Origin: VFZP01 sp043755595
GTDB taxonomy: Bacteria > Acidobacteriota > Terriglobia > Bryobacterales > Bryobacteraceae
Assembly: GCA_043755595.1 (NCBI GenBank)
Contig: JAYUSQ010000020.1
Span: forward strand, 1-28,149
Reading direction: 5' to 3'
DNA: 28,149 nt
The notes beneath the pieces were generated by a model that was not told the DNA's origin, made no database searches, and saw only the letters and a program-made list of their open reading frames with translations. A program made the translations under genes and the position numbers. Shown here piece by piece: positions 17,093-26,014 of the stretch (within the stretch, counting starts at the first letter, position 1; each line of letters begins with the position of its first letter).

Positions 17093-18276
17093 TGCACCTC
17101 CGCAAGCAGCGTGGAGCCATAAGTTCCCACGCGGTCTTGTTCGTGCAGTCGCCGCGTCAGGTCCGGAAAGAAGCGGAGCCGTTCTCGCGCGACCGCTGGG
17201 ATGAAGCTGATCTCGGGGCTGGCCGACCGCATCAGAATACGCGTGCCAGGGCGGCTGTTACGCAGGATCAAGCTCCACTCTTCTGCCAAGCCTTCAGTGT
17301 CGTGCGACGCCAGCCAGTCCTGATGATCCAAGAGCACATAGTGCGTGTAAATGCCGGGGTTACTCGCCAGGAACCGAGACACGGTCATGCTGTGAGTCCG
17401 GACCCGGGTGGAGCGCTCGCCGAGCTGGCTGAGAAGCTCCGGCCGTAAGTAGTTCGGACAGCAGCCCCGCGTGTATCGGCCCATAGCGTAGACGCGCCAG
17501 AAGTAGTTATCCGCGATGGGGAGGCGCGTCAACACATACTCGACCTTGCTTTGGACGTATCCCGCAATACCGCCTGGGAACTCGTTTTCGATCAGGCCAA
17601 TCTGAGGGCGCGGCACGCCAAGCATCGCCATCGTCACGGGTTGCTTCACCAGCCAGGAATTGAAGGCGTTCCAGAGGGCAGGACGGACCGTAGCATAGAG
17701 CGACTGTTGCTCGGCGAGGCTTCGAGCTTCGAACAACCCGTCAACGTACTGGCGCACCTGCGCATTCGTGCGGCGAAGAACCTGAATCATCACCCAAGCC
17801 GCGTTAGCAGCTGCGCCGCGGTAGTAGAAAGAAGGATTCAGCCTTGAGGACTCAAAGTAATTGTGCTTGGCCTGCCAGAACCGCCGGGCTTCGTGACTGA
17901 GCCCGGCTGCAAGCGCGGTCAGCAGTTCACGGAAGCGGGGACGCACACCTTCGCCAAACACCCGGAAGAGTTCGTCATGATCGCCATGTTGCAGCAGCGC
18001 TACTTTGAGCTGCAGCAAGGCGTTCTGCCGTGGATTCACGTCCACCGCGTGGATCACGGCAGGGTTATCGAGCAGGTAATCCAGCACGTTGCAACCCGCG
18101 CTGGTGATGGTCACCACGCGGCTATCGGAGCCGATCTGGAGCATCTCGCGGTCGAGCCGTGGATCCTCCCAGCAAGTGTTGTAGATCAGAGCGTTTTCGT
18201 GAACGCAACGGAAGAAGGCGTCGTGCGCACCCTTGGCAAGGGCTTGCGCGAGTTTGGTGGAGGTGCCCAAGGTCAT
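17089..18276 (-). CDS. btaA: S-adenosylmethionine:diacylglycerol 3-amino-3-carboxypropyltransferase BtaA
   Basis: BtaA moves the aminocarboxypropyl group of S-adenosylmethionine to diacylglycerol, the first step of betaine lipid (DGTS) synthesis at the inner membrane, normally induced by phosphate starvation. The 395-residue protein has the DUF3419/BtaA opening ALIYNTCWEDPRLDREML, the SAM-binding region VVTITSAGCNVLDYLL and HAVDVNPRQNALLQLKVALL, and the GRYTRGCCPNYLRPE segment. Length fits the family. The gene lies six bases after phoD and overlaps btaB, so all three form one operon. GGAGG is only one base from ATG 18276; the in-frame TTG at 18270 has the better spacing (seven bases) and may be the true start. 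The gene product removes demand for phosphorus in lipids while PhoD increases supply. Confidence 0.88.
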   Translation of the reverse strand: MTLGTSTKLAQALAKGAHDAFFRCVHENALIYNTCWEDPRLDREMLQIGSDSRVVTITSAGCNVLDYLLDNPAVIHAVDVNPRQNALLQLKVALLQHGDHDELFRVFGEGVRPRFRELLTALAAGLSHEARRFWQAKHNYFESSRLNPSFYYRGAAANAAWVMIQVLRRTNAQVRQYVDGLFEARSLAEQQSLYATVRPALWNAFNSWLVKQPVTMAMLGVPRPQIGLIENEFPGGIAGYVQSKVEYVLTRLPIADNYFWRVYAMGRYTRGCCPNYLRPELLSQLGERSTRVRTHSMTVSRFLASNPGIYTHYVLLDHQDWLASHDTEGLAEEWSLILRNSRPGTRILMRSASPEISFIPAVARERLRFFPDLTRRLHEQDRVGTYGSTLLAEVQ

Positions 18277-18277
18277 T

Positions 18278-18282
18278 CCTCC
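18278..18282 (-). promoter_or_regulatory. Ribosome-binding site of btaA next to the phoD stop
   Basis: GGAGG immediately follows the phoD stop codon TAA (18285-18283). Its one-base distance to ATG 18276 is too short, while TTG 18270 is seven bases away, so this site bears on the choice of start. Confidence 0.5.
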
Positions 18283-19833
18283 TTAGGGTGCCGGCGGTGG
18301 CGCGGGGCGCGGCGAACTCGCGTTGCCGCTACGGAGTCTGCTTTCCCCGGCAGAGGTGAACAGTACTTGCCCCACTTCCTCTTCGCGGCTGCGTTCGGTG
18401 ATGGTGCGAACGTGATAGAACTCAGCCTGAGCAAGCTCCGGTGTCAGATCAACCAGCAGGTATCCCCGGCGGCACAGCTCCACATATTTGACATGTGCAT
18501 GCGTCCCGCCGATCTGCCCCTGCAGCGCCGTCGCTTGCGCGCGGTCGTCGATACCAGGCGAAGTAACTGCGGGACAAACAAACTCGACCGCTTGCGGCAC
18601 GGCCGACTGCACAAACGGGTTGACGCTGATTTCGTTAGCCCAAGAGGAATGGATGTCCCCCGTCAGCACCACCGTGTTGTTCAGGTTGCCGGTGGCCAAA
18701 TGACCCAGGAATCGATTACGCGAAGCCGGGTAGCCATCCCACTGATCGCTATTGACCGGCGCGCCGTCCGCGCCGAGTAACTGGCCCATCATGACCTGTT
18801 GGCCGATGAATCGCCAGCGGGTACCGCGGTCATGGGAAGCGCTGAGTTCCTGAAACAGCCAGGCCTCCTGTGCAGCGCTGATCAGCCGGCGATTGGGGTC
18901 CAGAAGTCCGGCCGCGTTTTGCGCCTGCTGGTCGCGACCCTCGATTCGCGTGTCCAGCATCACGAGATCCATCAGATTGCCGAACCGGAAGTTTCGGTAG
19001 ATTTCGCCGCCCAGGTAGGGGTTCTCGCGCACGGGCATCCATTCAAACCAAGCCTGAGTTGCCATGGCACGCCGCGCTGACCACTCACCTTCCCGGGACG
19101 CCGTATGGTTCTGTGCACCTGCTACCCAGGCGTCGTTGGCCGACTCGTGATCGTCCCATACGATGATCCAGGGATGCTGCCGATGCGCTTCCTGTAAGTC
19201 CGGATCGGTCCGGTATTGGGCGTATCGCTCGCGGTAGTCGGACAAGACCGCAATTTCTTTGTCCGGCGTGACAGTCCGGCCGATCGAGGCGCCATCGCCA
19301 TACTCGGCATTGCCGTATTCGTAGATGTAGTCGCCGAGATGGGTAACAAAGTCAAGGTCGAGCCGGGCCGCAATCAGACGGTAGGAGTTGAAGAATCCAT
19401 AGGGGTAGTTGGAACAGGAGACAACGGCGAAGCGAATCCGATCAACCGTGCCGCCGGGCAAGGTGCGCGTACGGCCGATAGGTGAGTCGACGCCCTGCGA
19501 ACGGAACTGGTAGTAGTAGGAGGTACCAGGATCAAGCCGAGCCACATCCACTTTGACCGTGAAGTCATAAGCTGCGCTAGTGGAGGTCACACCTCGCTGC
19601 CGCACTCGCCGCATCAAGGGATCCTCAGCTACGATCCACTCGACAACCAACGGGTCCTCGGGCCTGGAAGGCGTAACTCGGGTCCAGATGACAACCCGGT
19701 TAATAAGTGGATCGCCACTCGCCACGCCATGCCGGAACGTGCCGATAGACTGCGCGTGCGCCTGCCGGGCAGTCATACTCACCAAGGTTGCCGATGTAAC
19801 AGTTTTGGCGAAATTCCGTCTGGAAATGCCCAT
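18283..19833 (-). CDS. phoD: PhoD-type alkaline phosphatase/phosphodiesterase, Tat-exported
   Basis: A 516-residue secreted metalloenzyme releasing phosphate from phosphomono- and diesters outside the cytoplasm. The start at ATG 19833 places a twin-arginine signal (MGISRRNFAKTVTSATLVSM.. ending AHAQ) at the N-terminus; the longer frame from 19917 would bury it. PhoD hallmarks: the N-terminal HGVASGDPLINRVVIWTRVT, the metal-binding VSCSNYPYGFFNSY and HLGDYIYEYGN, WDDHESANDAW, and the C-terminal TGDIHSSWANEI. The C-terminus is proline-rich (SSPRPAPPPAP). The family usually uses Ca/Fe. It heads the phoD-btaA-btaB operon; the upstream gap of ~60 bases before the receptor remnant shows no convincing Pho box. 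PhoD genes are classic members of phosphate-starvation regulons. Confidence 0.88.
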   Translation of the reverse strand: MGISRRNFAKTVTSATLVSMTARQAHAQSIGTFRHGVASGDPLINRVVIWTRVTPSRPEDPLVVEWIVAEDPLMRRVRQRGVTSTSAAYDFTVKVDVARLDPGTSYYYQFRSQGVDSPIGRTRTLPGGTVDRIRFAVVSCSNYPYGFFNSYRLIAARLDLDFVTHLGDYIYEYGNAEYGDGASIGRTVTPDKEIAVLSDYRERYAQYRTDPDLQEAHRQHPWIIVWDDHESANDAWVAGAQNHTASREGEWSARRAMATQAWFEWMPVRENPYLGGEIYRNFRFGNLMDLVMLDTRIEGRDQQAQNAAGLLDPNRRLISAAQEAWLFQELSASHDRGTRWRFIGQQVMMGQLLGADGAPVNSDQWDGYPASRNRFLGHLATGNLNNTVVLTGDIHSSWANEISVNPFVQSAVPQAVEFVCPAVTSPGIDDRAQATALQGQIGGTHAHVKYVELCRRGYLLVDLTPELAQAEFYHVRTITERSREEEVGQVLFTSAGESRLRSGNASSPRPAPPPAP

Positions 19834-20006
19834 GTAAGATGTAAGCCTAGCAGTGCATTGTTGCAGGACGATGAGTCCGTGAGTGCTTAGTCTCCTAAGA
19901 CGAAACTTTCCCGCCAAGTTGGATGAATCGAGGCAGGTTAGTGCCGCGCGTTTCGCCGAAGTTCGGGCTGGAGAAGTTGGGTTCGAAGTTCACGAAGCGG
20001 TGCCGG

Positions 20007-20016
20007 TTTAATTTAA
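20007..20016. repeat. 5-bp tandem duplication TTTAA x2 in the receptor remnant
   Basis: The doubled unit produces a stop directly after MFNAL. Deleting one unit restores the usual receptor C-terminus MFNALNRHRFVNFEP. Confidence 0.72.
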
Positions 20017-20411
20017 GGCGTTGAACATCTGTGCCTGAATCTCGGAGCGGGCCTTCTCCGCCACGGCGAAACGTTTTGTCAGTACGAAATCTTCCTGTAA
20101 GACTGGAAACTGGCGCAGGTCGCCGCGAGTGGGGCCCATCAAGCCCGGGCGAAAAACCCCGCCCGTTACCGGCGACGCAAATGCCGAGGCATTCGTGACG
20201 CGGCTGTTGGCGCCTGGGTCAAACTGCGAGAGTGACAGCCCGGAAGACTGATTCGCCCCGGCCACCAGGTCTGGCCGCAGGACACGGTTGAAGATCGGCA
20301 GTAAGTTGTTCATCGAGATCTGCAGCGGATAGCCCGATTGATAACGATGCACGACTGAGATCGTCCAGTCGGCCAGCACGGCCTTGCGCCAGCCGCCTGA
20401 CTTGCCCAACG

Positions 20412-20430
20412 GTAGTGCATTGTAGTGCAT
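20412..20430. repeat. 10-bp-period near-tandem duplication in the receptor remnant
   Basis: GTAGTGCAT occurs at 20412-20420 and again at 20422-20430. Removing ten bases joins GNYVYA to LPLGKSGGW in one frame, as expected for this receptor type. Confidence 0.72.
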
Positions 20431-20974
20431 AGACGTAGTTCCCCACGAATGCATGCGGTACATCGAAGGAGAGGAGCGAGCGTTCCGCGGCCAGGTTAAA
20501 GTGGTCCTGCAGCATGTTATCGAGCCCGCCGAAACCCTGGTAGCTCGGCGCGTTGAGTCCCAGCGCTCTGGACCTGACGTAGTTGGCCTCGAAAGACACC
20601 CCCGCGGCAAAACGTTTTCGCAGCTTAAGCTCGCCGCCGTGGTAGATCGAGTTGGCGATCTTGGCTTGGTCCGACGTGATCGTCAGATATTGCGGAAAGG
20701 CGCGCAGAGCCTGCGCCACCGAGCCACTGAAGCCGGTTTAAGGAATGGCGATATTCGCGGCGCGCGCTTCGGCGCTGTTGATATTGCGCGTCAGAGTCTG
20801 TCCCAGGTTAAGATAGCGTGGATCTACCTGATTCATGTTAGACAAGTGCGCCGAAGGACAACGACTCGCATTGTCCGACGTTACCAGTTGCGCGCTACAG
20901 GGCAATCTCGGTTCCATCAAGATTTCATGAGGATTGATATCGAATCGTAGTGTCGAAATGGCATACTTGATCCC

Positions 20975-22141
20975 ATGCGACGCCGATACTTCCTGTTCGG
21001 GGCGCCCAACGCATCGACGGCGCGCTGGGGACGGGCGGCGGCACGGAGGAAGATCGTCGTTGCGCTTTTCGATGGATTTGGCCCTGCCTATCTCGAGCGG
21101 TCCGACATGCCCGTACTGCGAAAGATCGCACAGGCCGGCGGAGCCAAGACCGTCGAAGGGATGATTCCATCGGTGACCAACGTCAACAACGCGTCGCTGG
21201 CCACCGGTTGTTTTCCAGACGAACACGGCATCACCACCAACTTCTACTACGATCCCGCCACCGGCCAAGCGGAAGAGATGAAATCGCCGCGCTTTCTCTT
21301 GCGGCCCACCATTCTTGAGAAGGCCCGGCAGCGGGGCTGGACGACAGCCATCGTGTCAAGCAAAGACAAGGTGCGGACCCTGTGTGCGCGGGGCGCAGAC
21401 ATCGCCGTATCGGCGGAGAAGCCCGAACCTGCCTGGCTGGCGGTGGCTGGCCCGCAAGAGAGCATGTACTCGGCGGCGGTCAACTACTGGTCCTTGCGCG
21501 CCGCGAGGCACGTTCTCAAGCGCGAGGGCGTGGACATGCTCTACCTCTCCACAAACGACTACATGATGCACACCTACGCGCCGGATGAGGCGTCCTCGCT
21601 CGAGCACCTCCACAGTTTGGACAAAATCCTGGGCGAGTTGTTAGACGATCATGCCAAGCTTGAGCTCTACCTCACGGCCGACCACGGAATGAATGCGAAG
21701 ACGGATGCCTTGGATCCCACCAGACTGCTGCAGGCCGAGGGCATCGCTGCTGCTGCGGCGCCCATCATCAGCGACAATCACAAAGTGCATCACCAGGATC
21801 TGGGTGGCGCTTACTACCTCTATCTCCAGAAACCCGGTGACGCGCCACGGGCGATCGAGTCGCTGCGGGCGACTTCGGAGGTGGAAGAAGCCTACCCGCG
21901 TGGAGAGGCCGCCCGCCAGTTCCGCCTGCTCTCCAGCCGGATCGGAGATGTCATGATTCTGGCCGGGAAGAACGCGGTGTTTGGAGAGCTGGATCAGCTT
22001 CGAAAGCAGGTTCGGGTTCGCACGCACGGCTCGCGCCACGAAGCGGCGGTGCCGATACTGATTCACGGCCGCAAAGTCGACCTCGCACGCTACCGCTACA
22101 ATTTCGACCTCACGCGGTATCTCGAGCTCGAACGGGCCTAA
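20975..22141 (+). CDS. phnA: Phosphonoacetate hydrolase, alkaline phosphatase superfamily
   Basis: Splits phosphonoacetate into acetate and phosphate. The 388-residue protein carries the residues known from Sinorhizobium PhnA, at matching spacing: Asp33 (VVALFDGFG), the nucleophile Thr68 (IPSVTNVNNASLATG), Asp195 and His199 (YLSTNDYMMHTYAP), Asp236 and His237 (YLTADHGMNAK) and His351 (VRTHGSRHE). Segments such as AIVSSKDKVRTLCARG and FRLLSSRIGDVMILAGKN also fit. The first ~25 residues (MRRRYFLFGAPNASTARWG) precede the conserved domain and may be a poorly formed export signal or simply an extension; no clear ribosome-binding site is seen. A nucleotide pyrophosphatase relative is the main alternative. 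The TonB receptor 80 bases downstream could supply its substrate or a related phosphonate across the outer membrane. Confidence 0.8.
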   Translation: MRRRYFLFGAPNASTARWGRAAARRKIVVALFDGFGPAYLERSDMPVLRKIAQAGGAKTVEGMIPSVTNVNNASLATGCFPDEHGITTNFYYDPATGQAEEMKSPRFLLRPTILEKARQRGWTTAIVSSKDKVRTLCARGADIAVSAEKPEPAWLAVAGPQESMYSAAVNYWSLRAARHVLKREGVDMLYLSTNDYMMHTYAPDEASSLEHLHSLDKILGELLDDHAKLELYLTADHGMNAKTDALDPTRLLQAEGIAAAAAPIISDNHKVHHQDLGGAYYLYLQKPGDAPRAIESLRATSEVEEAYPRGEAARQFRLLSSRIGDVMILAGKNAVFGELDQLRKQVRVRTHGSRHEAAVPILIHGRKVDLARYRYNFDLTRYLELERA

Positions 22142-22220
22142 GGCTGATTTCCAACGTTTGTAACCGGAATTTAAGCTCGCCTTCACGCTATGTACACCGC
22201 CGCAACATAGCTTGAAGCCT

Positions 22221-25106
22221 ATGAACCTTGTGCGCTTTGCGCTATTTGCGATGTTTGCCAGTGTGGGACTGATCCCGTGCGCTCATGGTCAGGGCCAAGC
22301 CATCGATGCACTGATCGAGGGACGCGTGCGGTCTCAGGATGGCAAGGGTGTCGCCGGAGCGAGCGTCCGGGCCCGCAACGTTGCCACCGGGCTTGAACGC
22401 GAAACCCGCACGGACGCTTCCGGCCGGTACGCGTTTCCTCTTGTGCAGCCCGGCCGTTATGCGATGATCGCCAGCGGCGCCGGATTTGCGACAGTTACGC
22501 ACGAGAATATCGAGACGAAAGCCGGGCATACCGTCACGGTGGAGATTGTGCTGGTGCCGGAGTCGGTTAGCACAACCGTGACGGTGACCGAAGCCGTTCC
22601 GGTAGTTGAGCCGGGTCGGACGGTCGTGAGCAACACCTACGAGGAGCGTACTGTTCGCAGTCTACCCACGGTGGGCCGAAGCATCCTGGACTTTTTTGTG
22701 ATCCAGCCGGGTGTCAATGCGCGCCCGCTCTCTACGGGCGGATCAGGAACCGGTACGCCGACCACCACGTATGGTGGCGTCGGCTTGCGTCAGATGAATG
22801 TCGATGGCGTGTCGAATCAATTGCAAGGCGGCGCTCGCAACCTCGTGATCAGCCAGGAGGCCGTCGCCGAGTTCCAAACTGTCACCAATTTCTCGGCCGA
22901 GTTCGGGCGCGTGGCCGGCGGCCTTCAGAATGCCTTTACGCGATCGGGAACCAATGACCTGCACGGCTCCGGCTATCTGTTCACGCGCCAAAAACAATTG
23001 AGCGCCAAGCCTTTCCTGTTAGCCCCCGGAGCGCCAACGCCGGAGTTCGCCCGCTACAACTATGGCGGCACGCTGGCCGGGCCCATCAAACAGGACCGCG
23101 CGTTCTTCTTCGGTAGTTACGAGCGGTGGCAACAGGACCTGCCGGGCGTACTTACTATCACCGGGCAACAAGCCGATCAACTCCGCATTCCGCGCTCGAG
23201 CATTGGGGCCATCACCCAGACCTTCCGCGCGCACACCGTAACAGCGCGGACCGACGCGCAAGTCTCAGCGAAGAATCGGCTCTCCGGAAGATTCAACTAC
23301 TACTTTGATCGCGAGTCGCCGCTTGGCAATGGCCAGCAGTCGTTAGAGAATCTGGCGCGGTTCGACGAAGCGCCTTTCTCTTTCACCGCCCAGAACGTCA
23401 CCATACACAGCTCAGCGTTGGTGAGCGAGATCAGGTTTCTCTTCGCGCGGCGGCCCATCAGCAACGGCGTGGCCAACGAGTTCGCTCCCAATATCAACGT
23501 GAGCGGAATCGGCCAGTTCAACGGCAATTCCAACGGTAGCCGCGTCACTCGCGAGCAAGGCTTTCAGGCAATCTACAACCTGATCTGGAGCCGTGGCCGC
23601 CACAGCTTCAAGTTCGGCGCCGATCTGTTGCCGGTCTGGTTCCGCGAGCGCACCACCAACGTGAATGGAAGCTATCAGTTCACCGGATTGCCGGCTGATT
23701 CCCAGGGCCGCCGGGACGCGGTTGCGCCGCTCGATCAGTTCCTCTTTGCCGAACGCGGCACGGTTGACCCGGCAACCGCACTGCCCTATAGCTACTCCCG
23801 CTTCACCCGTTCGGTTGGGCAGGAGTTCTTTCAAGCGCGAGTCTTCAATCAGGGCTACTACGTGCAGGACGACATCCGGCTGACGAGTAAGTTGAAGTTG
23901 AACGCGGGTCTGCGTTACGAGCTGTTTCTCCGGCCAAAGGGGATTCTCAATCCCGCGATTCCAGCTACAGGAAAGATTCCTCAGGATCGCAATAATCTCG
24001 CGCCACGCCTCGCCCTCGCCTTTGACCCTGTAGGCGACGGCAAAACCGTGATTCGCGGGGGCGCGGGTCTCTACTACAACACCACGGTTGCGCAAACGTT
24101 CAATACGTTGCTGCGTGGCAATGGCATCGCGGTGATTAACATCAACGTGGCGCCGGCCGACCCCGGCGCCCCGCCCTTCACGCGTGACCGCGTTCCGGTG
24201 GTTCCGGGTGCCCGGGTCCTGTCCGACGTGCGAGTGCTCGCGCCTAGCTTCGACGATATAAAGGTCATCAACTATTTCCTGACCGCGGAGCGCGAAATCG
24301 CTCGCGACTGGGCGCTATCGTGGACCTACCAGGGTACGCGAAGCCGCAATCTGCCTTACGCCATCAACACCAATCTCGCTTCAGCCGGCGCGCTGCCCGA
24401 CGGCCGGCCGCGCTACGCCACCACGCCGCGGCCGGTTTCAGGATACGGAAACATCTTCGAGTCCCGTTCGGAAGGCTTTCAGAACTATCACGGTATGGTC
24501 GCGGTGCTCACCCGGCGATTCGCCAAGGGTTTCTACGTTCAGGCAAGTCATCACCTGTCGTCCACCAAAGGCGTTGCCTTCGCGGACGACTTTACGGGGT
24601 TCGGCATCTTCACTTCGGGCTCCGATCCGCTCAGCGTCTCTCGAGATCGCGGTCCCGGCGATTTCGACATGCGCAACCGGTTCACACTCACGGCGGTCTG
24701 GGACGTGCGGTTTGCTTCGCTCACCGGTCCCGCCCGCGGACTCGTTAACGGTTGGCAAGTTTCATCGCGGACGATCGCCAGCCAAGGATACGCATTCAAC
24801 GCGACAACCGGCAGGGACGACAACGGCGACACGGTTATCAATGACCGCCCGGCGGGCATCCGGTACAACGACTTCAAGCTGCCGGGCTACGGCACCGTCG
24901 ATATCCGTCTGACGCGCAATCTCCGCTGGCGCGAACGCTACAACATCGAATTGATCGGCGAGGTCTTCAACTCGGCCAACCGGTTGAATCCTACCGGGGT
25001 GAACCGGGTATGGGGTCTGAACGCCGCCCCCAATGCAAGCTTTCGGGCCGTGACCGCCGCCGAGAACCAGCGACAGTTTCAGTTGGCGGCGCGCTTCTCC
25101 TTTTAA
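22221..25106 (+). CDS. Intact Oar-like TonB-dependent receptor downstream of phnA
   Basis: A 961-residue outer-membrane receptor in a single open frame, the only intact one of four in the window. ATG 22221 gives the signal peptide MNLVRFALFAMFASVGLIPC..AHG, better than the TTG at 22212. The carboxypeptidase-regulatory-like domain spans ~30-115 (IEGRVRSQDGKGVAGASVRA, DASGRYAFPLVQPGRYAMIA). The plug follows with VRSLPTVGRSILDFFVIQPG and RQMNVDGVSNQ, and the barrel ends in the aromatic strand RQFQLAARFSF. TonB/ExbBD-driven uptake of a ligand too large or too rare for porins is the family role. The 79-bp spacing from phnA on the same strand suggests cotranscription, hence a phosphonate or other phosphorus compound as candidate ligand (inference). 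Confidence 0.85.
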   Translation: MNLVRFALFAMFASVGLIPCAHGQGQAIDALIEGRVRSQDGKGVAGASVRARNVATGLERETRTDASGRYAFPLVQPGRYAMIASGAGFATVTHENIETKAGHTVTVEIVLVPESVSTTVTVTEAVPVVEPGRTVVSNTYEERTVRSLPTVGRSILDFFVIQPGVNARPLSTGGSGTGTPTTTYGGVGLRQMNVDGVSNQLQGGARNLVISQEAVAEFQTVTNFSAEFGRVAGGLQNAFTRSGTNDLHGSGYLFTRQKQLSAKPFLLAPGAPTPEFARYNYGGTLAGPIKQDRAFFFGSYERWQQDLPGVLTITGQQADQLRIPRSSIGAITQTFRAHTVTARTDAQVSAKNRLSGRFNYYFDRESPLGNGQQSLENLARFDEAPFSFTAQNVTIHSSALVSEIRFLFARRPISNGVANEFAPNINVSGIGQFNGNSNGSRVTREQGFQAIYNLIWSRGRHSFKFGADLLPVWFRERTTNVNGSYQFTGLPADSQGRRDAVAPLDQFLFAERGTVDPATALPYSYSRFTRSVGQEFFQARVFNQGYYVQDDIRLTSKLKLNAGLRYELFLRPKGILNPAIPATGKIPQDRNNLAPRLALAFDPVGDGKTVIRGGAGLYYNTTVAQTFNTLLRGNGIAVININVAPADPGAPPFTRDRVPVVPGARVLSDVRVLAPSFDDIKVINYFLTAEREIARDWALSWTYQGTRSRNLPYAINTNLASAGALPDGRPRYATTPRPVSGYGNIFESRSEGFQNYHGMVAVLTRRFAKGFYVQASHHLSSTKGVAFADDFTGFGIFTSGSDPLSVSRDRGPGDFDMRNRFTLTAVWDVRFASLTGPARGLVNGWQVSSRTIASQGYAFNATTGRDDNGDTVINDRPAGIRYNDFKLPGYGTVDIRLTRNLRWRERYNIELIGEVFNSANRLNPTGVNRVWGLNAAPNASFRAVTAAENQRQFQLAARFSF

Positions 25107-25111
25107 AGCAT

Positions 25112-25997
25112 ATGGTCGTCCTGGGCGGCTTCGAAATCCCGGTCCCGCACTGGTGGGTGAAACCGTCGGCTGCCCTCGTGCCGCCGGTGCCTCGTCAATT
25201 GCTCGAACATGAGATTTCGCGCCTATCGGGCGCTCTGCCGCCAAGGTTGTTTCGATGTATTGCTCTTCACCGCCCGCGATGCGCCCGCGTTGCTCCTGGA
25301 AGTGGGCCGGTTGCGGGAATTGACCTTTCGCGGAGCCGGAGAAAGCTCCGGGCGCAGTTACGATCTGGACCGCTACGACGAGCGGTACGAGCAACTCGTA
25401 CTTTGGGATCGCAACAGCGGCGAGGTGGCTGGCGCTTACCGGATAGCGCGGGTGGATCCGGTATCGGCGTCAAGAGGATCGCTCGATCTCTACACGCAGA
25501 CGCTATTCCGTCTGAGCCCCGGGTTTTTTCTTGAGCTCGGCCCCTCGGCGGAACTGGGCCGCAGCTTCGTCACGCCCACCTACCAGCGTAAGCCGCTCTC
25601 GCTACTCCTGCTTTGGCGTGGTATCGGAGCCTACCTGGAGCGATACCCTGAGTGCCAAGCCCTCTTTGGAGCGGTCTCGATCAGCCGTTCCTACCCGGCC
25701 GAGATCCGGCAATCGCTGGCGGCCTACTTTGCTTCAGACGGCCACTATCGAGGCAATCGACCGCGCGGCGCGGCAACTCGGAGGCGATGCCGCAGGCGGA
25801 CGTGGCTTCCCCTGTTGCTGCGACAGTATCTGAAGCCGGGCGGCCGTGTGATCGATTGCAGCATCGATCCGTCTTTCGGTCGCTGCCTCGACTCACTCAT
25901 CGTGGTTGACGTCAGGCGGGCCGGCCGCGACCGCCTGACACGTCTTCCGAACGTTCGCGACAGATCCGCTCAGACAAAGGCGCCTCTCTGGACCTAA
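25112..25997 (+). pseudogene. Decayed OlsB-like N-acyltransferase (GNAT/hemolysin-type, possible OlsF-like fusion remnant)
   Basis: The recognisable core is GRLRELTFRGAGESSGRSYD, AYRIARVD, LYTQTLFRLSPGFFLELGPS, AELGRSFVTPTYQRKPLSLL and LFGAVSISRSY. This is the GNAT-fold acyltransferase related to OlsB, which acylates ornithine in phosphorus-free ornithine lipids; many relatives are fused to a PlsC-type domain. Here the N-terminal part (VPRQLLEHEISRL) is in a different frame, with a shift near 25235-25250. A middle piece is missing near 25735, TIEAIDRAARQLGGD continues in another frame, and LLLRQYLKPGGRVIDCSIDP returns to the first frame after a one-base loss near 25810. No PlsC domain remains upstream, as only six bases separate it from the receptor stop. 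Ornithine-lipid activity is inference from family. Confidence 0.62.
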
Positions 25998-26014
25998 CCG
26001 TGCACGGCCTGACA

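Larger units (their letters stand above)
19895..20890 (-). pseudogene. C-terminal remnant of an Oar-like TonB-dependent receptor
   Basis: Only the barrel part of a receptor is left, and in several frames. Reading leftward: SNMNQVDPRYLNLGQTLTRN and SAEARAANIAIP, then an in-frame TAA (20738-20740), then TGFSGSVAQALRAFPQYLTI and FDVPHAFVGNYVYAL, a shift at 20412-20430, LPLGKSGGWRKAVLADWTIS and KARSEIQAQMFNALN, a shift at 20007-20016, and the terminal NRHRFVNFEPNFSSP.. RFIQLGGKVSS with stop at 19895-19897. A further break probably lies near 20850-20870. The signal peptide, regulatory domain and plug are gone. It separates the phoD operon from phnA and is evidence that a receptor once stood beside them. 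Confidence 0.82.

Noticed and set aside
17863..18780. Plus-strand open frame of 305 codons across btaA and phoD
   Set aside because: It crosses the junction of two well-identified genes on the other strand and shows no family resemblance.
19868..19908. Hammerhead-ribozyme look-alike between phoD and the receptor remnant (GATGAGTCCGTGAG ... GACGAAAC)
   Set aside because: The core needs CTGATGA; here the two bases before GATGA are A and C, so the essential C3 and U4 are missing. Only a three-base stem II can form, and no stem III with a cleavage site follows. The sequence is also explained as receptor 3' end and phoD leader.
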